26,441 nt of DNA from a virus. Under the pieces are notes generated by a model, which ran no database searches, was not told the origin of the DNA, and was given only the letters and a program-made list of their open reading frames with translations. The DNA lies in the IMG/VR virus record IMGVR_UViG_3300044614_002718, positions 1 through 26,441 of that record; one strand, written 5' to 3'. Below are positions 26,163 through 26,441 of the stretch, in pieces. The translations under genes and the position numbers were made by a program. Every line of letters starts with the position of its first letter. Positions within the stretch are counted from its first letter, which is position 1.

Positions 26163-26441
26163 TAGATATAGTGAAGATACGTGCTCATAATGTACTTTAT
26201 ATTACTTATTGGGGGATTCCCCTTATGGACAAATAACCAAAGTGGGGGAAATACTAACATACTTCCAACCTTTGGTGTAATACTCAAATTTTCAAAAACA
26301 GTTTCTCCCCCTTCAGCAACATCATTCAAATACCATAGAAATGCAAGATATCTTCTAGAAGAAGAATAATCTAAAACATCTACATGAGTATCGAACTGAT
26401 CTTCTTTTTCGGGAAAGTATTTTTTAATTCTAAACTGTTCA
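26162..26441 (-). CDS. 2OG-Fe(II) oxygenase, 5' end outside window
   Basis: The last 92 codons are visible. The iron ligands appear as HVD in FDTHVDVLDY and as His in LFVHKGNPP. Between them are AFLWYLNDVAEGGETVF and KVGSMLVFPPLW, typical of the prolyl-4-hydroxylase-like 2OG-Fe(II) oxygenases common in T4-like cyanophages. The Lys after the distal His region (SNIKYIMSTYLHYI) may bind 2-oxoglutarate. Substrate unknown. Its stop overlaps the ATG of the helicase gene. Confidence 0.9.
   Translation of the reverse strand, partial: EQFRIKKYFPEKEDQFDTHVDVLDYSSSRRYLAFLWYLNDVAEGGETVFENLSITPKVGSMLVFPPLWLFVHKGNPPISNIKYIMSTYLHYI

Noticed and set aside
1-26441. CRISPR array, insertion sequence or integrase/att site
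   Set aside because: No regularly spaced identical repeats, no transposase or integrase ORF, and no paired att-like repeats at the tRNAs were seen.

Overview
The window is a piece of a low-GC, T4-type myovirus genome, most likely a marine cyanophage. The evidence is a class Ia ribonucleotide reductase (nrdA, nrdB), a T4 gp61-type primase, a gp41-type replicative helicase, a MazG pyrophosphohydrolase, a 2OG-Fe(II) oxygenase, T4-style late promoters (NATAAATA) and T4-style capsid-targeting N-termini. Almost every phage gene lies on the minus strand. The plus strand carries only homing-type endonuclease genes and one doubtful short ORF.

Region 1 (about 323-6360) is a minus-strand tRNA array. 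I can fold 27 tRNA-type sequences covering 18 amino acids, with no Val or Asn tRNA. It also holds a 3' half of a tRNA-Met, at least one tRNA-like hairpin and many structured spacers. Four HNH genes sit in or beside it: 1-289 (partial), 625-1025 (frameshifted), 2901-3245 and 5679-6242. Three small phage ORFs lie at 1131-2418. Several near-consensus sigma70 promoters (TTGACA, 17-nt spacer, TATTAT/TATGAT/TATAAT) face into the array, and a strong terminator divides it at 5305-5337.

Region 2 (6361-11880) holds a 330-bp structured gap, a histone-H1-like (Hc1) gene, a membrane-anchored small protein, a secreted tail-lysozyme-type hydrolase, a basic protein with a T4-type capsid-targeting peptide, and an acidic small protein. 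Two plus-strand GIY-YIG-type genes follow, then a charged low-complexity virion-type protein.

Region 3 (11886-18781) is nucleotide metabolism and replication (nrdB, nrdA, gp61 primase), followed by small conserved proteins and a structural protein with an Ig-like end.

Region 4 (18825-23553) contains a second large charged protein with EF-hand-like loops, a cytidylyltransferase-fold enzyme carrying a capsid-targeting peptide, a ligase-fold (KxDG) protein, and MazG.

Region 5 (23553-26441) is the helicase gene 41, broken into two genes by a split intein of the gp41-1 type. A GIY-YIG homing endonuclease gene with its own late promoter lies between the halves. A partial 2OG-Fe(II) oxygenase gene precedes the helicase.

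The early promoters sit before the tRNA clusters, the lysozyme gene and the primase; the late promoters sit before virion-type genes and mobile endonucleases. This fits the usual plan: early translation support and DNA replication, then late capsid, internal-protein and lysis functions. The most interesting points are the fractured helicase, an enzyme apparently tagged for packaging into the capsid, and a tRNA array reshaped by HNH elements and small palindromes.
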